Both the position numbers and the translations under genes were made by a program. 64,000 nucleotides of DNA from Kondoa malvinella. Its lineage: Eukaryota; Basidiomycota; Agaricostilbomycetes; Agaricostilbales; Kondoaceae. The DNA lies in contig BCIM01000013.1 of the NCBI GenBank assembly GCA_039545315.1, positions 372,001-436,000 on the forward strand. Direction: 5' to 3'. Below the pieces are notes generated by a model. It had not been told where the DNA came from. It saw only the letters and a program-made list of their open reading frames with translations, and made no database searches. Positions 27,626 through 39,708 of the stretch are shown piece after piece; within the stretch, counting starts at the first letter, position 1, and the number at the start of each line of letters is the position of its first letter.

Positions 27626-30600
27626 ATGAGTTTCGCCTATTCGGCCGCGCCCATCAGGCGTGTGAAAGAAATTCAATTCGGTGTCCTTTCGCCCGATGAA
27701 ATCAAGGCTCAATCGAGCGTCAATGTCGTCTTTCCTGAAACCATGGAAGAAGGGACCATGAGACCCAAAGTTGGCGGCTTGTCTGATCCGAGAATGGGTA
27801 CCATCGACAGGTCTGTATTCTTTGCGTAGGCGCATCGAGTGCCCGCGCTTAAAGTTGGGCCGTGCAGAAACTACAAGTGTCAGACGTGCGGCGAGGGTTC
27901 TGCCACCTGTCCTGGTCATTTTGGACACATTGAGCTTGGTCGACCAGTGTATCACGTTGGTATGGAGGCTCATTACGTGTCTGGTCGTTACTTGCTAACC
28001 GTCTGCGCTTGCCGCTCATAGGCTTCCTGAACAAGGTCAAAAAGATCATCGAATGTGTTTGCGTGCAATGCGGCAAGCTCAAAGTTGACTTGTCGTGAGT
28101 ATATACTCGAACAAACCTGTCACAAATCTTTGACAATGTTTCAACATTAGTGACCCAAAAATGCGAGAGATTGTCAAAGTGGTCAAGAACCCGAAAAAGC
28201 GACTACTCTTCGTTCATTCTTTAGCAAAAGGCAAAAACATTTGCGAGTCAGATGATCCGGAAGCAGAAGATCCGCTACCTGACGCAGAAGCCGATGGCGT
28301 AAAAGGCGCTGCTGGAGTGGAGAGCAACACGCAGAAAGGTCGACACGGAGGTTGTGGTCACCGTCAGCCAGTGTGCAGAAAAGAAGGTCTCAAACTTTTC
28401 CTTGTCTACACACGGCAAGCAGAAGACGATGGCGAGTCAAAAGGTCCTAAAACGCAAGATAAGATTGCTCTTCCTGCTTCAGCCTGCTTGACAATCCTGC
28501 GCAAGATCCCAGACGACGACATTACGCTTATGGGTCTCAGCATGGATGAAGCCAGGCCAGAATGGATGATTCTGACCGTCATGCCTGTACCTCCGCCCCC
28601 TGTTCGGCCTAGTGTTGCAATAGACGGTGGTGCGACAAGAGGAGAGGACGATTTGACCTACAAGCTGGCGGAGGTCATCAAGGCGAATGCGAGCTTGAAG
28701 CGGTTAGAGGGCGAAGGTGCTCCGGCACATGTCTTGAACGAATTCGAGGCGTTGCTGCAGGTATGACATGGCAGGTGTGGTGAGGTCTGGGTCTGATTCA
28801 TTTGTTTGCAGTGGCATATTGCAACGTATATGGACAACAATCTGCCAGGCCAGCCTCAAGCTATGCAAAAGTCTGGTAGACCTATCAAATCCATTCGTGC
28901 GCGATTAAAGGGCAAGGAAGGACGTCTTCGAGGTAATTTGATGGGCAAGCGTGTCGATTTCTCGGCTCGAACAGTCATTACTGGAGACCCAAATATCGAT
29001 CTTGACGAAGTTGGCGTGCCTTATTCTATCGCTCGCAACTTGACCTACCCTGAACGAGTCACACCTTGGAACCTCGAGTACCTGCAAGACCTCGTCAACC
29101 GAGGCGCGAACGAACATCCTGGCGCGAGATATGTCATCAAAGACACTGGCGATCGGATAGACCTGCGGCATACTACCAGCTCGCCTGTGCTTCTTCAATA
29201 CGGCTGGGTCGTCGAGCGTCATTTGCGCAATGGTGATCTGGTTCTCTTCAATCGACAACCTTCTCTGCACAAAATGAGTATGAGTGAGTACAACCTTTGT
29301 GCCGACTTTGGAGCGCAGCTGACTACATTCCGTAGTGGCACATCGTGTCAAGATCATGCCTTACTCTACCTTCCGCCTTAACCTTTCAGTCACTGTAAGT
29401 AACATCTTACATCTGATTTGCACCATGCTAATCAGGATTCTTCGTCGTTACAGTCGTGAGTCTCTCATGCTCGTAAAGCAGAAAAACATGCTCACATCTT
29501 TTGCCGCCAGACCTTATAACGCAGAGTAAGTATAGCGAGCCGAAATCCTCACTTTTTGCTTAGCAAGATTTTCTACATTCTAGTTTCGACGGTGACGAGA
29601 TGAACTTGCACGTTCCTCAATCCGAAGAAACAAGAGCCGAGCTTTCCCAAATTGCTTGGGTGCCTCGTCAGATTATCTCGCCTCAAGCCAACAAACCGGT
29701 CATGGGCATTGTTCAAGACACGCTCTGTGGTATCCGAAAGTTCACCCTTCGCGATTGTTTCCTCGAGCACGACTTTGTTCAGAACATCCTGCTTTGGGTG
29801 CCAGGTTGGGACGGAATTGTGCCTCCGCCAGCGATCCTCAAGCCAAAGCCAATGTGGACCGGCAAGCAGATTCTCAGCATGTGTATACCCAAGGGCATCA
29901 ATATCCGCGGCGCAGACGATGCAAGCTTGCCGCCTTCAAACAGTCTAGATCGCGGAACATGGATAGAGAACGGCGAAATCATCTACGGTGTCGTGCTCAA
30001 GAAAATCGCCGGTGCTTCAGCCGGCGGTCTCGTTGATGTCATCTTCCGCGAGAAAGGTCCTGAGGCATGTAGAGATTTCTTTGGTGCTGTACAAAAGGTA
30101 GGCTCGCTCTTTCTTTGGGTTGGAAAATCGCTCACCATCGCACAGGTCGTGAACTACTGGCTTCTTCACAACGGCTTTTCGATTGGCATTGGTGATACTA
30201 TCGCCGACACGGAAACCATGGCAACCATCACGAACTTCATCTCGACTGCCAAAGACACTGTCAGCGGTCTAATATCTACCGCTCAGATGGACAAGCTAGA
30301 AGCCCTGCCCGGTATGACCATTCGAGAGTCCTTCGAATCGAAGGTCAACACTGCGCTCAATCAAGCTCGTGACGGTGCCGGTAAATCCGCAGAACAGTCT
30401 TTGAAGAACGACAACAATGTTAAGCAAATGGTCGTTGCCGGTTCAAAGGGATCATTCATCAACATTTCGCAAATGTCAGCTTGTGTTGGGCAACAGAGTG
30501 TGGAAGGCAAACGTATTCCCTTCGGTTTCAAGTACCGGACGCTTCCTCATTTCGCCAAAGACGACTATTCGCCCGAATCTCGTGGTTTCGTCGAGAATTC

Positions 30601-33600
30601 CTACCTTCGTGGTTTGACACCGCAAGAGTTCTTCTTCCACGCTATGGCTGGTCGTGAAGGTCTGATCGACACTGCAGTCAAGACCGCCGAGACCGGATAC
30701 ATTCAGCGTCGTCTGGTCAAAGCGTTGGAAGACGTCGGGGTCGAGTACGACGGAACAGTCAGAAACTCGCTCAACTACATCATTCAATTTGTCTACGGTG
30801 AAGATGGCATGGATGGAAGCGCCTTCGAAGAACAGAGATTACTGCCTCACACGCTTTCTGATGCTCGCTTTGAGAAAACTTACCGCGTCGATCTAACGGA
30901 AGAAGGATTGGGCTTCGCTCCTGGTACACTGCAAGTTGGTCTCGACACTTCTTCGAACGAGCTGCAAGACAAGCTGGATGGAGAATGGTCTCAGTTGACG
31001 GACGACCGCAATCTCTTGCGAAGCTTCATTTTTGAAGCAAACGACCCGAAGATCCATCTCCCTATCAACATTCCGCGTATTGTTCAAAACGCTTGCCAAC
31101 ACTTCAACATTCACCACCGAAAAGCTTCAGATCTGTCTCCCGGCGACATTGTCGACATGGTAGCTGCTCTATGCGATCGACTGATTGTTGTCCGCGGCAA
31201 CGATGCAATCAGTCAAGAAGCTCAGTCAAACGTCACTCTCCTACTCCGAATGCATTTGAGGGCGAATTTGGCGGCTCGAAGAGTCATCGAAGAGTATCAT
31301 CTCAACCGCGAAGCGTTCGAGTGGGTCCTCGGTGAAGTGGAGACTCGTTTCCACGCTGCTCTTGTGGCGCCAGGAGAGATGTGCGGAACATTGGCTGCTC
31401 AATCTATTGGCGAACCGGCTACCCAAATGACGCTAAACACTTTCCATTATGCCGGTGTGTCTTCAAAGAACGTCACCCTCGGTGTGCCGCGTCTCAAGGA
31501 AATCATCAATGTCGCTCGCAATCTCAAAACACCCGTTACCTACGTCTACCTTGAACCAGATCTTGCCCGCGATGTGCAGAAAGCCAAGTCGGTACAAACG
31601 ACACTTGCTCACACCACCTTAAGAACCGTTACTGCCTCTTCCGAAATCTTCTACGACCCCATCATCAACGGTACTGTGATCGAAGACGACAGAGAATTTG
31701 TCGATGCCTTCTTTGCTATTCCAGATCCCGAAGTCGAGCAGACGATGGACCGTCAATCTTCATGGCTTCTTCGATTCGAGCTCGACCGTGCAAAGATGCT
31801 CGACAAGAACCTCGAGATGGGTCAAGTCGCCGATCGCATCACAGGTGTCTTTGGCAAGGATCTTTTCGTCATCTGGTCCGAAGACAACGCAGAAAAGCTC
31901 GTGCTTCGGTGTCGACCTGTCAATGAAGAGAAGGACGCTGAAGCCGACGACGAAGAACAGCTACTCAAACAGCTCGAAGCGTCCATGTTGTCGGAAGTCA
32001 CCCTCGGCGGTATCGAAGGCATTGAGCGTGTGTTCATGATCGAAAAGCCTCAACAAAGGATCAACGAAGAGGGCGAGCTGACAAGGCAGAATGAGTGGGT
32101 GCTAGAAACCGATGGCATCAACCTCAAGCGAGTGCTTTGCGTCGATGGTGTCGATCCTGTCCGAACCTACTCGAATTCTTGCGTTGAAGTGACCGAAGTG
32201 CTCGGTATCGAGGCTGGTCGTGCGTCTCTCCTGCGAGAATTGCGTCAAGTCATCGAGTTTGACGGTTCTTACGTCAACTACCGCCATCTGTCATTGCTCT
32301 GCGATTTGATGACCGCCCGTGGATCTCTCATGGCTATCAGTCGACACGGTATCAATCGAGCTGATACTGGACCGTTAATGAGGTGTACTTTCGAAGAGAC
32401 TGTGGAAATCTTGATGGAGGCAGCTGCAATTGGCGAAAAGGATGATTGCAAGGGTGTTGGTCAGAACATCTTGCTTGCGCAGTTGGCGCCTTTGGGTACC
32501 GGGGCTTGCAGTAGGTCAAATTTTCCGTATGCCTGACCAATGCTTATATCCTGGTCAGATGTCATGCTAGACTTGGAAATGCTCAAGGATGTCGTGTTGG
32601 ATCATCGCTTGCCGGTGTCTGCATTAATGTCCGAACAAGCGATGACGGGTGGCATGGTTAGTTGTTATACCGAACCTCTGATCTTGGCTCATCAGATTCT
32701 ACCCAACAGACTCCGGGTGGCGGAGCTACTCCTTACCAGGATGGTGGACATACGCCAGGTCTGATGGCTGAACAGGGAATGGCTGCTTACTCGCCTGTAC
32801 ACGTTGTTGATACCGATGGTTTCGTGCCTGGCGGCCAAGCCACCAATTACGGTGGCTATGGCCAGTCCCCGGCATATGTAAGTATCTTCATCCTTCACTT
32901 CATGCTTTGCTGATCGAATTGTGCAGACTGCAACTTCACCTGGCTATTCGCCTACTTCACCATTCGGAGGCGGTGGAGCTACAAGTCCTTACTACGCCAG
33001 CCCAAGTTCGCCAATGCTATTTGGAGCGACGTCGCCTTCGTTCACCAGCCCTCAGATGTCACCATGGGTGGATCGCGCTGGTGGAGGTTACAGCCCGACT
33101 TCACCACGCTTTGGAGTGACCAGTCCTCAGTTCGGTGCTTCCCCGAGCAGTCCAAATTGTTTGTCCTCCTTTACTGCTTTGGATTTGGCTGATGTTCCTT
33201 CAGTCACTCCGACATCACCTAACAGCTTTTCGCCGAGTAGTCCATCTTTGCAAGTTCTCTCGATCCCCTTTTATACACACGCTGACTGTTCTTTAGCTCG
33301 CCTGCCTCGCCAAGATTTTCTGTGAGTATCAAGATACTTCTTCTTGAGAATTGGCTAAAAGTTTTCATCGCAGCCGAGTTCCCCTCGATTTTCTGTTTGT
33401 TTTTGCTTTCATCCCTGTTTCTACACGCTGACACGAGCCTCAGCCGAGCTCTCCCTCATTCAGCCCGTAGGTGTATAGCTCTCGAAAGAATTATCAGGCT
33501 AACTTGCATTTTCCATTTAGGGCAAGCCCGCGTTATTCGGTATGCTCACCCCTCCCTTTTCTTTTACACCTTGCTAACTATGTTGCCAGCCAACATCCCC

Positions 33601-34130
33601 AAGATACTCGCCAGCAAGCCCCAATTTGTGATTTCTTCCAGCGTTCATTTTTTAAAAGGCTAACATGTCCACTTTAGCTCGCCCTCGTCCCCGAAATATT
33701 CTCCTGCTGCAGGTAGCCCGTGAGCATTGTTCTTCCACATAAGCCGACAGGCGAACTGATGCGTTCGGAGCAGTTCCAGCCCCAGATTTGTCAGTACTTT
33801 GATTTTTCGCTGCCGTAAAATTCTAATTCGCGCATTCGCAGTCTCCAGCGAGCCCTGCGTACTCACCGACTTCACCGAACGCTGCTTATACCCCGTATGT
33901 CTAATCTTGAATCTTGAACGAAAGACGTTCGAAGCTGACATGTTGCAGAACGAGTCCTGCCCAGAATGGTTTCAGCCCGGCCTCGCCAAATTGGCAAGGA
34001 GCATCGCCTAAGGCCCCTAGTTATAGCCCTGCGAGGTGAACATCATCATTGCTTTGCGTCGGCAGCAGCTAACTCTTTCCTTAGATACTCACCCTCCGCG
34101 AATTTGTCGCAACCATCCTGGAAGAGATGA
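27626..34130 (+). CDS. RPB1: RNA polymerase II largest subunit RPB1
   Basis: Catalytic subunit of RNA polymerase II. It starts [19 protein letters not shown]. The clamp zinc site is formed across intron 1 ([20 protein letters not shown]). Next come [63 protein letters not shown] and the active-site [17 protein letters not shown] (three metal-binding Asp). An in-frame 48-nt intron (30099-30146) precedes [17 protein letters not shown]. The trigger loop is [19 protein letters not shown]. After GTGAC, small exons code a C-terminal repeat domain of about twenty SPxSP-type units with only four YSPTSP copies. It ends PSWKR with TGA at 34128-34130. About twenty introns are present, nine of them in the last 900 bases. 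Estimated length is about 1700 residues. Two features are listed separately: a 2-nt micro-exon and the exon-fragmented CTD. Confidence 0.97.
29454..29455 (+). other. Predicted 2-nt micro-exon (TC) of RPB1
   Basis: The upstream exon ends ...CTTTCAGTCACT at 29394 in phase 0, and the downstream exon must start with A29511 in phase 2 to read PYNADFDGDEMN. Joining them directly shifts the frame into a TAA. Two normal-sized introns fix this: 29395-29453 (GTAAGT...GTTACAG, 59 nt, branch-like CTAAT at 29428-29432) and 29456-29510 (GTGAGT...CGCCAG, 55 nt). They leave only TC as an exon, making a TCA serine. The product, LNLSVT-S-PYNADFDG, equals the conserved eukaryotic RPB1 sequence. The alternative acceptor at 29435 gives a 20-nt exon adding six residues. 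Confidence 0.7.
32920..34130 (+). repeat. RPB1 CTD heptad array on tiny exons
   Basis: Degenerate RNA polymerase II CTD repeats. The first part is spaced ([27 protein letters not shown]), and the rest is a tighter series such as [28 protein letters not shown] and YSPASPN. Exons: 33297-33321, 33374-33394, 33444-33466, 33521-33539, 33590-33627, 33677-33719, 33774-33789, 33842-33894, 33949-34035 and 34085-34130. All phases join in frame. Several exons hold just one heptad. Confidence 0.85.
33250..33296 (+). other. GC-AG intron in the RPB1 CTD
   Basis: The exon end CCATCTTT is followed by GCAAGTTCTC, and the intron ends GTTCTTTAG. Only this GC donor (phase 2) joins to C-TCG-CCT to give [15 protein letters not shown]. 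The nearby GT at 33254 would give phase 0 and destroy the heptad frame. Confidence 0.8.
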
Positions 34131-35624
34131 GCAGGCCCTCAAAAGAATGTATGCATATGAGACTATGCTGTGTAATAGCTTCTTTTGCGAGAAGTCTTCG
34201 TGTATTCCTTCACATTTTGCTCAATACTGGGCCTTCGCGAACCATTGCGACCTGTCGTTCTTATTCTCTACGAATGTGTGCAGCTTACCTTGTCTGTCCT
34301 AGCGTTAGTATCGGACGCTCCTTGCTCCGGCTGCTATATCCTCGACTTCAATTTTGTTGAGGTCTCGTCAACTCCAGTTACTGATTGGGCTAGATCTGTG
34401 TCTTTCCGCTTTCTTACGAGGCTCTGTCCTGTTCCTCACCTAAAGGCTCAGGATACACCGCCGATCTCGACGTCTCTGCTGTCTTTGAGGCTCGAGCCAT
34501 AGGCCCAGCTCGACTATGCCTCTGCATTTGCAGGCTATAGACAGCGCGACTGCTGTTGAGCAATCGAGCGTCCCAGATCTTCGAATGACTCCGAGTCCAG
34601 ATCTACCTGCCTTGTCACGGAATCGGGCTCTTTCGCATATGGGCCGACAAGATGTCCTCCCTCTGTAGGGCACCGGCCCTTGTACATCATGTATACGCAC
34701 CTGTGTCTGTCATATCTCTTTGGTAGCGCATGTTGCGCTGTTCGTTCCACAGGCAGCGGCAGTGCGTGGCTGCACCGCTTGAGCTGTTCACACTACACCC
34801 TGAGATGCTTCTTTCTTGTCGTCTCTATCCGACGCGCGACTGGACAATAATACTCTCGTTGGCAGCATGACAGAGATATGGAATGGTCAAGATGAGAGTT
34901 CGTTTTGCGATTGTCCCGTTCTTTGGATAATCAGCGCTGCGTAAGTTTGCGTTGATCTTCCTCTAGCACCCAACTTATATCATCTAGCTGCCTTCTATTG
35001 CTCGCTTATGCCTTTTCAATGCTCGTTTCGCCATGTTCCCGCTCGATACTTCGAGATGAGGAGGAGCACTGCCGGACCCATTGCCCGGACCTGGAACGAC
35101 TAGTGGAGCATTCAGAGAGTATCTTCTCCGAGAAGACACCTCTGCAATCTGGCCAATGCGCTTCATGTCATGCACAAGGGAAGTTCATTAGCCGCCAACC
35201 TTGATTGGACAAGCGCCGGACTAGCCTAGAGAACAATTGGTATACTACACACATAGCTAGACTGAGCAGGACAGGCATCAATACATTTTTGAGACTGCCG
35301 AGCCAACCCGACCGAAGTTGTGATGATTTTCCATTCTCTCTTGTCCATCTTCCGTGACATTGCCATCTCGACCTTGGTATACTTGGTCAGACAGTACAGA
35401 CATGCCAGCCCTACACGATTTGTCAAAGCGAGGTGAGGCAAACTTGGCAATTGCATTCTGAAGGGGGCAATCGCTCATGTCATCGTGTTTGCAGGCTATG
35501 ACTGGCGCAACAGTTTCCCTCTATGGCCCATCTTTCTCGCCGCAGGGTAAATATAACAGGAGTATGGGAGGTCTGCGAGGTTCTGATGGCTATTCATCAT
35601 CGCAGTCTCGTGCTTTTGTGCGGC
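34131..35624. other. Large region without a recognisable gene
   Basis: A gap of 1.5 kb, the longest in the window. It has short open frames on both strands, for example 34998-35204 plus, but none with known motifs or convincing splice structure. The first few hundred bases are likely RPB1 3' UTR. A non-coding RNA or a rapidly evolving small gene is possible; I see no tRNA fold or repeat. Confidence 0.4.
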
Positions 35625-35916
35625 ATGGCCTGGTGGAAACGAGTTCAGCTCAAAGGTCTATTTGGCAATAAGAAGCAAGTAGAGGAGGAGCCATTTGAAG
35701 AGCCTGTACCGATGCAAACTGGCAAACCGGATTATCAAATGCACGGCCAGCAAGGTCAATTCGGCCAAAGTCAGGAAGAGTTTGAAAAGCCTCTCACATC
35801 CAACTACCACCCAGAGTGAGTCCATAGTATAGCAATCCAACGACTAGCGGCTCATCCAGTGCTTTAGCTACTCGGTCCAGCAACAAGCTTACGCGCATCG
35901 CCAAAGCCCGGTGTAG
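35625..35916 (+). CDS. Small Gln/Glu-rich protein of unknown function
   Basis: Two-exon model of about 79 residues: exon 1 35625-35815 from ATG (MAWWKRVQLKGLFGNKKQ), a GTGAGT intron ending CTTTAG, and exon 2 35868-35916. The spliced junction reads SNYHPDYSVQQQAYAHRQ and ends SPV, with TAG at 35914-35916. The protein has an acidic middle (VEEEPFEEPVPMQ) and a Gln/Gly-rich part (MHGQQGQFGQSQEEFEK). No domain, signal or membrane segment was recognised. The open frame continues upstream to 35523, so the start is uncertain. The intact frame and clean splice sites make it more likely real than chance. Confidence 0.45.
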
Positions 35917-36322
35917 ATGCCAACCAGGTCTGCAATTGGCCGTATAGCAGTATCCAGTGGACGCTTTCTCTTCTTGTATATGCCATCTATGTGTATCTAG
36001 CTCTTGTATAGCAGCATTGCTTAGATTAAGTTAATGGCAAACATCGTTTCAGCCTTTATTTCCCGCCTGTCAATTGTCTAGTCTATGTCTTTGCTTTCTA
36101 CTCTGAGGATGAGCCGTCCTCATCCACCAGAGCAAGTCGAGAATGTGTCTGCCAAGTATTTTGAGTCAGGACAACATGATTGAATTCCATTTACAAATGA
36201 CATATACGCTACACGTCTGAAAAATGAAAAATGAACAGTAAACACTATTCTTACACTATATGTAAGCCCTTTGTTGACCCAGAAGACCCTACAAACCGAC
36301 AAACAACCATGGTACCACACTC
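35917..36322. other. Convergent 3' region
   Basis: Between the 3' ends of the small plus-strand gene and the minus-strand ankyrin gene. It is A/T-rich and probably holds both 3' UTRs. No other feature was seen. Confidence 0.5.
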
Positions 36323-39300
36323 TTAAAAGACCTTGTTGAGCAATTTACGACCAAACGACTTCTTTTGCCTTTGTCCCGTGTTGTCGAGTCCAATACCGTG
36401 CTGTGCGTCAAAGTATGACGGTGCCGCAACAGGTACCATCGGCTGCTCTTCCACACTTCGTTCAGTCGGTGTTGTAGCTTTCACATACTCTTCTATCCTA
36501 CTCTGGGTCGGGCTAGACTTTGTATGTCGATGTGTTGAGGAAGACACTTTCCGCATGGGCGTTGCTCCCACAGTCGAAGCCTTTTCTTGCGAGCTGAGCG
36601 ACGTAGGCTGGCTGGTAATCCTTCGCAATCGACTGCCTGTTTCATCAGAAGAGACTGATTTGGGATAGGCCGAACGTCTTTCTGCTTTTGACCTTTCGCG
36701 ACTTCGTGTGTCGTTGCCATTCGTGCTGGCAGAAGAGGTAGAGGCAGGTCGACGACCCGAGTCCAAGCTAGACACATGAGATTGCAGAGCGCTAAGACGG
36801 CTGTCGTAGATTTTGTTGACTGCTGAATTAAGCGCTGCTTGAGGCTCGACCGCTTGCGGTACGGTGAGTTTCGGCGATTCAACAGCTGTCAAGATGTTCA
36901 GCTTGGATAAGAATAACGGACAAGGAAAGCTTACAGACTGTGTCTTGCCGAAGGGAAGCTGGTGGCGGACGCCGAAGCTGAAATGCAAACAAGTCAGCTG
37001 GTTGAACATAGTGAGCGAGACATGACACTCACATCAAGAGTACCCTGTTGGAACGGTCTGCTGCCCTTTGCTCGAGTGTCCAGTGTCACAACATCCAGCA
37101 TGGGATCCGTCTCTTGCCTAGCCAACGGCGTTCGAACACCGTCTTTCGACAATTTCTCCCACACGTATGGTCCAGAAGCGATCGGACCCAGAGCAGGTGG
37201 TTTGGCTTTGGCTTTCTTGCCTTCGCGAGATTTGCCAGCTTTCGCTTTTGCGTTGACTTCCCGCTCAAGCGATAATCGTTCTGAATAGGCAGCCAATTGC
37301 TCAGCGAGCGTCTGTTTGGCTTCTGGATCTTTCGAGTCGTAGGTCAACAGCTGCTGTTCAGCTTCTCTGACCATAGAATGAGCAAGCGAAGGTGAGATTT
37401 CCGGTTTTGCTTTTCGAGGCGACGCTGGTGGATCACGCACGGAGCCCGATGAGGCGTTTACACTCGTTGCGGAAGTTGAGTAGGCGGAAGAAGAGGGGTA
37501 ATGGTACTGCGAACCAGACATCGAGGAGGAAGAATTGGGCGAGCTGGACATGCCTTGTTCAGTAGGTTGATGTGAGCTAAGGACGAGATATCGCAGATCC
37601 GGTTCCGTTGATGTTGAACCGCTGCGTTTTGCGCGATTGATGATCTGGGCAGCTTCATCAGAACGAAGGGGTGGAGAGTGCAAGCGGTCAGAAGATGCCG
37701 CTGCTGAAGCCAAAGGAGAAGGTGCATTGACGGCATAGGGAGAAAGACCAAGGCGAGAGACTGATGATGAGGTAGAGCCAACGCTGTTGTTCCGTGTCCG
37801 ACCAGGCGTTTGATAAGACCTCGATACGGGCTCGGAACCAAGCTGGTCGTCGGCTTCTTCGTGTCCAGTCGCATCCTCAGAAAAGCGTCTGTCCCAGTGC
37901 TCTTCGTTCTGTGCTACCGATTCCGGCAGATAAGGTATAGCATCCACAAATTCCGTCTCGACTGGAGATGTGACCGGATGAGCATTAGACCCTGTCGAGC
38001 TAGACTCGGCGCGAGAGCTGTTGCTATATGACCGTACACGACTTCCAGAAAAGCTGCGAAAGCGTCGAGATGCCAGCAATTCGGGACTTTGCATCGGCGG
38101 TAAATCATCTTCTGCACCGCTTGGTGCGCTGGAATCTTGCGCATCTTCGTTCTTCCTATCCAAATGGAGCTGCGGATTGGATAGCTGAGATGCCTGCCTT
38201 GGTCGATAGTGATGAACAGCCGAGCTTTGTCTAGAGGTGGACTGGGATTGTACAAGAGAAGCGGAACGAGGTGTTTTATCGCCATCCTGCCAGCTCATCG
38301 ACAGACCTTCGAAAGAATTCTGGAAAGGTGGTGCAGTAGATGGAAGTTCAGGCGACTCTTCAGGAGACCCAATAGGGGAGGTGAAAGTGCTTTGATTTTG
38401 CCAGGCGCCATCATCACTTGCATGCCTCCTTCGGAGTGCGTTGAGATCCGTACTTTGTACAGATGCGTCAGAGTCTTGCCGAGATGTGCTGGCGCTTCTG
38501 TTGCCTAAGTAGGACATGACGCTGCTTCGACTGCTGCTTCGTGTCTGAAGTTTCGGAGCTAAATTTTCGGATGTGAAAGCGTCGGCGTTCGATTCTTTCA
38601 GGTGTAAAGGAGGAGGACGGTTAGAAGACATGCCAAGAGCTTGTCTAATGGCAGCACGAGGATGAGCTGCTTTTTCGAAGACCGAGGGTAGACTTGGTCT
38701 TCGGTGTTCGCTGCTGTGAACTGAAGTTGGCCTATGGGTTAATGAGGAATAGGTCATTGTAGGACCGGAATTTTGGCGAGTCATGTCGTTTGCTGATTTG
38801 GGCATGGAAGTCATGGAGAGGAAGGAGGCCCGGGAAGAATTTGCGGAGGCGAAAGCAGCAGCTAAATTGGGGTTTGAAGCTGTCCTATTGAAGTTCTGAA
38901 AGGAAGAGTCGGGCTTCAAGCTTTCGGAAGACCGTCTTGATCTTGATAGCCGACTGGCAGCAAGAGATTGCTTGATTGAGCTGAAAGAGGGCGACGAGAT
39001 CATGCGTGGAGACCTCGAGCCTGACGCAGATCCAGGAGGCGGCAGATGAGTAGACGAAGAGTTTTCCGGCCCGTAGTCATCATCCAAGGCGGAGTATGCG
39101 TATTGAGCCCCATCCGGATCCCAAATTCGCAACGCTTGTATCGCGTCCTCATGCCCATGCTCTCTGGCCACATCTTCAGGTGTCATACCACGCTTCTCTG
39201 TCAGGTCTGGCCTAGCACCACAAGCCAGTAAAAGCCCAATGACGCCAGAATGACCATTTGCAGCAGCGAAATGCAGTGGAGTCGAGCCTGAAGTTCCAAC

Positions 39301-39708
39301 AGACAGACCGGGTAGCTTCTTCTCGTTGGTCAAGCGTCGTGGTAATCTAAGACAGTGAATCAGAAGTGAGCCTTGTATATGGCTTTCGGACGTCAAGTCG
39401 GTCTTACCTGGGAGCATTGACGTCTGCACCGTTTTCAATCAACATCCTGACAATGGCCTCATCCCCGTTGCTGCAGGCTGCATGGAGAGGACTGATGCCC
39501 ATAAGGACGCTGTTGGCTGGCTGACCATTGGACAAGGCATATTTGACCAAACCTTAAAGCATGGATAAGCCAGAGGGTATGGGATGCCAACGAGCTGCTC
39601 ACCGATGTTGCCATTGCTGCAAGCTGAGTGCAAGGACAGCTGTGGATATTCTTGCGCATTCACGACATTGTACGCTTCCTCTGCTGCTTTCGACTTTGAC
39701 AAGGGCAT
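36323..39708 (-). CDS. Ankyrin-repeat protein with long Ser-rich tail
   Basis: Cytosolic or nuclear scaffold-like protein. The start MPLSKSKAAEEAYNVV at 39708 is followed by ankyrin repeats: LSLHSACSNGNIG, then SPLHAACSNGDEAIVRMLIENGADVNAP, then GSTPLHFAAANGHSGVIGLLLACGARPDL and GMTPEDVAREHGHEDAIQALR (residues about 25-180, interrupted by introns near 39550-39600 and 39350-39415). The remaining roughly 850 residues are low-complexity, dominated by Ser, with many RSxS and SPxx sites typical of kinase targets. A conserved-looking block (SLAHSMVREAEQQLLTYDSK, QLAAYSERLSLEREVNAK, GPYVWEKLSKDGVRTPL) lies near 37130-37400. A further intron region near 36900-37040 leads to the last exon, ending KKSFGRKLLNKVF. 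Similar proteins are common in basidiomycetes, but I know of no assigned function. Confidence 0.8.

Noticed and set aside
29395..29510. Single 116-nt intron in RPB1
   Set aside because: Removing the whole stretch puts TAA directly after ACC TTA and destroys the catalytic motif.
30099..30146. Extra segment [16 protein letters not shown] in RPB1
   Set aside because: It starts GTAGGC and ends CACAG, is a multiple of three, and its removal gives the conserved [17 protein letters not shown], so it is an in-frame intron.
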